Assembly (NCBI RefSeq): GCF_023278365.1 | Contig: NZ_CP075338.1 | Location: 682,001-746,000, forward strand | Direction of reading: 5' to 3' | DNA from: Epilithonimonas zeae | Lineage (GTDB): Bacteria > Bacteroidota > Bacteroidia > Flavobacteriales > Weeksellaceae | DNA length: 64,000 nt | Part shown: one piece after another, positions 60,742 to 64,000 of the stretch | Numbering within the stretch: the stretch's first letter is position 1 | How the letters are laid out: each line of letters begins with the position of its first letter | Made by a program: the position numbers and the translations under genes | Notes under the pieces: generated by a model | What the model saw: the letters and a program-made list of their open reading frames with translations, nothing else | Told to the model about the DNA's origin: nothing | Databases searched by the model: none

Positions 60742-60749
60742 TACTTTTG
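60742..60749 (+). promoter_or_regulatory. -7 element TACTTTTG of polA
   Basis: TACTTTTG lies 5 bp before the ATG at 60755, so the polA message would be leaderless or nearly so. This excludes the upstream in-frame alternative start at 60737. Confidence 0.55.
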
Positions 60750-60754
60750 TTTCT

Positions 60755-63589
60755 ATGACTTCTACAGACAAAAGATTATACCTTATAGATGCTTATGCTA
60801 TGATTTTTCGTGGCTATTTTGCATTCATCAAGAATCCGAGAATTACTACAAAAGGGATTAATACTTCAGCAATCTTCGGATTTACCAATTCATTGATTGA
60901 ACTTATCAAAAGAGACCGACCAACACATCTGGCAGTGGTTTTTGATGTTGGAAGAACCAATGTTCGTCATGATGATTATGCAGAATATAAAGCCAATCGT
61001 TTGGAAACGCCTGAACCGATTTTGTTGGCGAAACCTTACATCAATAGTATTTTGGAAGCGATGCATATTCCTATTTTGGGAGTTGAGGGTTATGAGGCAG
61101 ATGATGTTATCGGAACCATTGCCTGCAAAGCGGAAAAGCAAGGTTATCAGGTTTTTATGGTGACACCGGACAAAGATTTTGCGCAATTGGTAACAGAAAA
61201 TATCAAAATCTATAAACCTGGATTGAAAGGTGGCGACATCGAAATCTTAGGTGTTGAAGAAGTTAAAGCTAAGTATGAGATTAGTGACCCAAAACAAATC
61301 ATTGATTATCTTGGAATGATGGGCGATGCTGTGGATAATATCCCAGGTCTGGAAGGTGTTGGAGAAAAGACTGCCAAGAAGTTTATACAGGAATTTGGAT
61401 CGATGGAAAATCTTTTGGCTAACACACATACATTAAAAGGAAAGCTTAAAGAAAAAGTTGAAGCCAGTGCAGAAAGAGGTTTATTATCCAAAAAGTTAGC
61501 AACAATACTTTGTGATGCTCCCATAGAGTTTTTGGAAGAACAATATGACCTTGATGTTCCGGATTTTGAGAAAGTAAAAGAAATTTTTGATGAATTGGAA
61601 TTCCGAAGACTTTATGAAAATCTTTACCGCGCATTCTCCAATAAAGAATATGTGGAAGAATTGATGGAAGTAGACAATCCTGTCGGTGGAAAAATTGAAA
61701 CAAAAGTTGCTTCTCATAAAAACGGGACAATGGATCTTTTTGCAAGTTTCGAACAATTGGAACAAGCAACAACGACTAAAACGAATATAGAAGAGAATGA
61801 TCACCTTTATCAATACATTGATTCTCCAAAAGCTCAGAAAATCCTTGTAGAAAATCTTATCAAACAAAAAGCGGTGTGTTTTGATACAGAAACAACTTCT
61901 CTTAATGAGCTGGAAGCTGAATTGATCGGGATGAGTTTTTCATACAAAAAAGGCTTGGCTTATTATATTCCGATTTCTGAAAATCAGGAAGAAGCGCAGG
62001 GAACGGTTGAGATTTTCCGTCCGTTTTTTGAAAATCAAAATGTTCTGAAAATTGCTCATAATATGAAATATGATGCTAAAGTTCTTCAGAATTATAATAT
62101 AGATGTGACTGGCAAATTGTTCGATACGATGATTGCCCATTATCTTCTGAATCCAGATGGCAGACACGGAATGGATTATCTTTCCGAAATGTATCTGGAC
62201 TACAAACCTGTTTCCATCGAGACTTTGATTGGAAAAAAAGGGAAGAATCAATTGACACTTCGTGAAGTTGATTTGGTAACTCAAACCAATTATGCAGCAG
62301 AAGATGCTGATGTAACATTTCAACTATATGAATTGTTTGCGCCACAATTAGTCAAAGAAAATTTGGAAGAATTGTTTTATAATGTCGAAATGCCGTTGAT
62401 GAAAGTTCTTGCCAAAATCGAATTGACAGGTGTTAAACTTGATGAAAAATGGTTGGCTCAGGAAAGTGTTGATCTCGAAAATGATTTAAGAATTCTTGAA
62501 TCAAAAATATTCGAATTATCTGGAGAAGAGTTCAATATGAATTCGCCGAAGCAATTGGGTGAGATTTTATTTGATAAAATGCAATTGGATCCGAAAGCTA
62601 AAAAAACCAAAACCGGACAATATGCAACCTCTGAAGATGTATTGCAAAAATTATCCTCGAAACACGAAATTATCACTTCAATTCTGGAATACAGGACTTT
62701 ACAGAAGCTGAAATCGACTTACGTTGATGCTTTGCCAGGCCAGATTGATAAAAAAGATAATCGTGTTCATACAACTTTTGCCCAAACGGTTGCCGCAACA
62801 GGCCGTTTGGCGAGTGTGAATCCGAATCTTCAAAATATCCCAATCCGAACTTTGAGAGGACAACAAATCCGTGGTGCTTTTGTTTCTGATGAAGGAAAAA
62901 AAATCATTTCTGCCGATTATTCTCAAATTGAATTAAGATTGATTGCAGAAATTTCCGGCGAACAAAATATGATAAAAGCGTTCCAAAATGGCGAAGATAT
63001 TCACGTTTCAACGGCGGCAAAATTGTTTGATATTCCTCTTGAAGAAGTGACGAAAACTCAGAGAGGTCAGGCAAAAACCGTGAATTTTGGAATTATCTAT
63101 GGTCAAGGCGCATTTGCTTTAGCAGAACAAACCGGACTTTCCAGATCGGAAGCTAAAAAAATGATCGATTCTTATTATGAGAATTATCCAAGACTGAAAG
63201 AATATATGGCAGAGCAAGTCAAAAAAGCTCAGGATTTTGGTTATGTAGAAACCATTCTCGGTAGAAAACGCCATTTAAAAGATATTAATTCCAGCAATTT
63301 TGTAGTTAAGGCTCACGCCGAAAGAAATGCCGTGAATGCACCAATACAGGGAAGTGCAGCAGATATCATTAAACTTGCAATGATAAAAATTGACCAAGAA
63401 CTGGAAGCTCAAAATCTTGAAACAAAAATGCTTTTACAGGTTCATGATGAATTACTTTTCGAAGTTCCTATCGTTGAAATAGAAACCGCAAAATCTTTAA
63501 TCAAAAAAGAAATGGAATCTGCATTTGCTACAAGCGTTCCGCTTTTGGTGGAAGTTGGCGTTGGCGATAATTGGTTGGAAGCACATTAA
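60755..63589 (+). CDS. polA: DNA polymerase I
   Basis: 944 residues from the ATG at 60755. Three domains: 5' nuclease (LYLIDAYAMIFRGYFAF; VEGYEADDVIGTIA; GVGEKTAKKFIQEFG), 3'-5' exonuclease with intact DxE (FDTETTSLNELEAELIGMSF) and the second Asp in AHNMKYDAKVLQ, and family A polymerase: motif A DYSQIELRL, motif B RGQAKTVNFGIIYGQGAFAL, motif C VHDELLFEVP. Repair and Okazaki-fragment processing. Unlike many bacterial PolI enzymes, proofreading residues are kept. Confidence 0.97.
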   Translation: MTSTDKRLYLIDAYAMIFRGYFAFIKNPRITTKGINTSAIFGFTNSLIELIKRDRPTHLAVVFDVGRTNVRHDDYAEYKANRLETPEPILLAKPYINSILEAMHIPILGVEGYEADDVIGTIACKAEKQGYQVFMVTPDKDFAQLVTENIKIYKPGLKGGDIEILGVEEVKAKYEISDPKQIIDYLGMMGDAVDNIPGLEGVGEKTAKKFIQEFGSMENLLANTHTLKGKLKEKVEASAERGLLSKKLATILCDAPIEFLEEQYDLDVPDFEKVKEIFDELEFRRLYENLYRAFSNKEYVEELMEVDNPVGGKIETKVASHKNGTMDLFASFEQLEQATTTKTNIEENDHLYQYIDSPKAQKILVENLIKQKAVCFDTETTSLNELEAELIGMSFSYKKGLAYYIPISENQEEAQGTVEIFRPFFENQNVLKIAHNMKYDAKVLQNYNIDVTGKLFDTMIAHYLLNPDGRHGMDYLSEMYLDYKPVSIETLIGKKGKNQLTLREVDLVTQTNYAAEDADVTFQLYELFAPQLVKENLEELFYNVEMPLMKVLAKIELTGVKLDEKWLAQESVDLENDLRILESKIFELSGEEFNMNSPKQLGEILFDKMQLDPKAKKTKTGQYATSEDVLQKLSSKHEIITSILEYRTLQKLKSTYVDALPGQIDKKDNRVHTTFAQTVAATGRLASVNPNLQNIPIRTLRGQQIRGAFVSDEGKKIISADYSQIELRLIAEISGEQNMIKAFQNGEDIHVSTAAKLFDIPLEEVTKTQRGQAKTVNFGIIYGQGAFALAEQTGLSRSEAKKMIDSYYENYPRLKEYMAEQVKKAQDFGYVETILGRKRHLKDINSSNFVVKAHAERNAVNAPIQGSAADIIKLAMIKIDQELEAQNLETKMLLQVHDELLFEVPIVEIETAKSLIKKEMESAFATSVPLLVEVGVGDNWLEAH

Positions 63590-63641
63590 TATAAATTATG
63601 AATTATAAGTTATAAATGATTAATTATAAAAACATAAAAAT

Positions 63642-63911
63642 ATGAAAGCAGTAGTATTTTACGAGCACGCAACGGATAAATCAATGGATGAGTTTATGGC
63701 TGTTTTTCCTCGTCACGAAGAGTTTGAAGCGGAATTTATAAAGTCCGGAAGAGTTTTGGGAACAGGCGCTTTTGCCAATCCTGGAGAAGGTGCAATGGCA
63801 ATTTTTGTAGACAGACAAGCTGCAGAAGATTTTGTAAATGGTGATCCTTTTGTTCAGGAAGGTTTGATTGCAAAAACAACTATCAGGGAATGGAATGATG
63901 AATTGGCATAA
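63642..63911 (+). CDS. YciI-family protein
   Basis: 89 residues of the dimeric alpha/beta YciI fold: KAVVFYEHATDKSMDEFMAV, FPRHEEFEAEFIKSGRVLGTG and EGAMAIFVDRQAAEDFVNGD with PFVQEGL, including the conserved His and Asp. Enzymatic role unknown; relatives act in aromatic breakdown. Same strand as polA, 52 bp later. Confidence 0.85.
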   Translation: MKAVVFYEHATDKSMDEFMAVFPRHEEFEAEFIKSGRVLGTGAFANPGEGAMAIFVDRQAAEDFVNGDPFVQEGLIAKTTIREWNDELA

Positions 63912-63953
63912 TTTGTTCTGTTTAATTGACTTTAAACATTAAAATTCAATATT

Positions 63954-64000
63954 ATGATTTCACAAATAATTCCAAAATTACCTTTTATCGACAAAGAGAA
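63954..64000 (+). CDS. Start of a further gene, cut by window end
   Basis: ATG at 63954 begins an open frame of 15 codons (MISQIIPKLPFIDKE) up to the last base. The opening resembles that of glyoxalase/bleomycin-resistance (VOC) proteins, which often begin with a short K-L-P phrase, but 15 residues cannot settle it. Confidence 0.4.
   Translation, partial: MISQIIPKLPFIDKE

Overview
The window is a 64 kb chromosomal piece of an AT-rich Bacteroidetes, most likely a flavobacterium of the Chryseobacterium group (Weeksellaceae). The evidence is TAnnTTTG promoter elements of the Bacteroidetes type, a TonB-dependent receptor paired with a DUF4249-like lipoprotein, a flavobacterial carotenoid operon, many small lipoproteins and almost no Shine-Dalgarno sites. 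I see no tRNA, rRNA, CRISPR array or prophage.

Layout. 1-2.5 kb: minus-strand operon of a Lys-rich microprotein, a GH130 glycosidase/phosphorylase and a GT4 glycosyltransferase cut by the window edge. 2.6-4.2 kb: AraC-type regulator, CsbD-like protein and two small unknowns. 4.2-8.2 kb: a Ca2+/H+ antiporter gene (chaA type) cut after codon 189 by an IS3-family element; a second copy of the same 1262-bp element lies inverted about 840 bp away. 8.4-31.5 kb: a stress island with LigD and Ku (end joining), three Crp/Fnr-family regulators, type II NADH dehydrogenase, large catalase, Zn alcohol dehydrogenase, DUF2383 protein, KGG-repeat protein, two DUF892 ferritin-like proteins, a cyanophycinase-like peptidase, CinA-like protein, SDR, cytoplasmic alpha-amylase, FAD/Rieske oxidoreductase and small lipoproteins. 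31.6-34.8 kb: TonB receptor plus lipoprotein. 34.8-39.5 kb: carotenoid operon (marR-crtI-crtB-SRPBCC-crtZ-lycopene cyclase). 39.7-64 kb: housekeeping and mixed genes (TPR protein, prfC, SulP and MFS transporters, glycosyltransferases, FUSC protein, UvrD helicase, ABC ATPase, L,D-transpeptidase, radC, ppa, mgtE, polA, YciI).

The most interesting signal is in the stress island. Six near-identical 16-bp palindromes, TATGA-YTCAAR-TCATA, each stand 21 or 22 bp upstream of a TAnnTTTG -7 element and head most of the island's transcription units. The TGA-N6-TCA geometry is that of Crp/Fnr operators, and three Crp/Fnr paralogues are encoded between the sites. I infer a locally encoded, activator-driven regulon that does the work RpoS does for a strikingly similar gene set in Pseudomonas aeruginosa.

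Three places look like single-base deletions in A-runs (ligD, a 42-residue lipoprotein gene, the mgtE start). They may be real slippage sites or sequencing errors.
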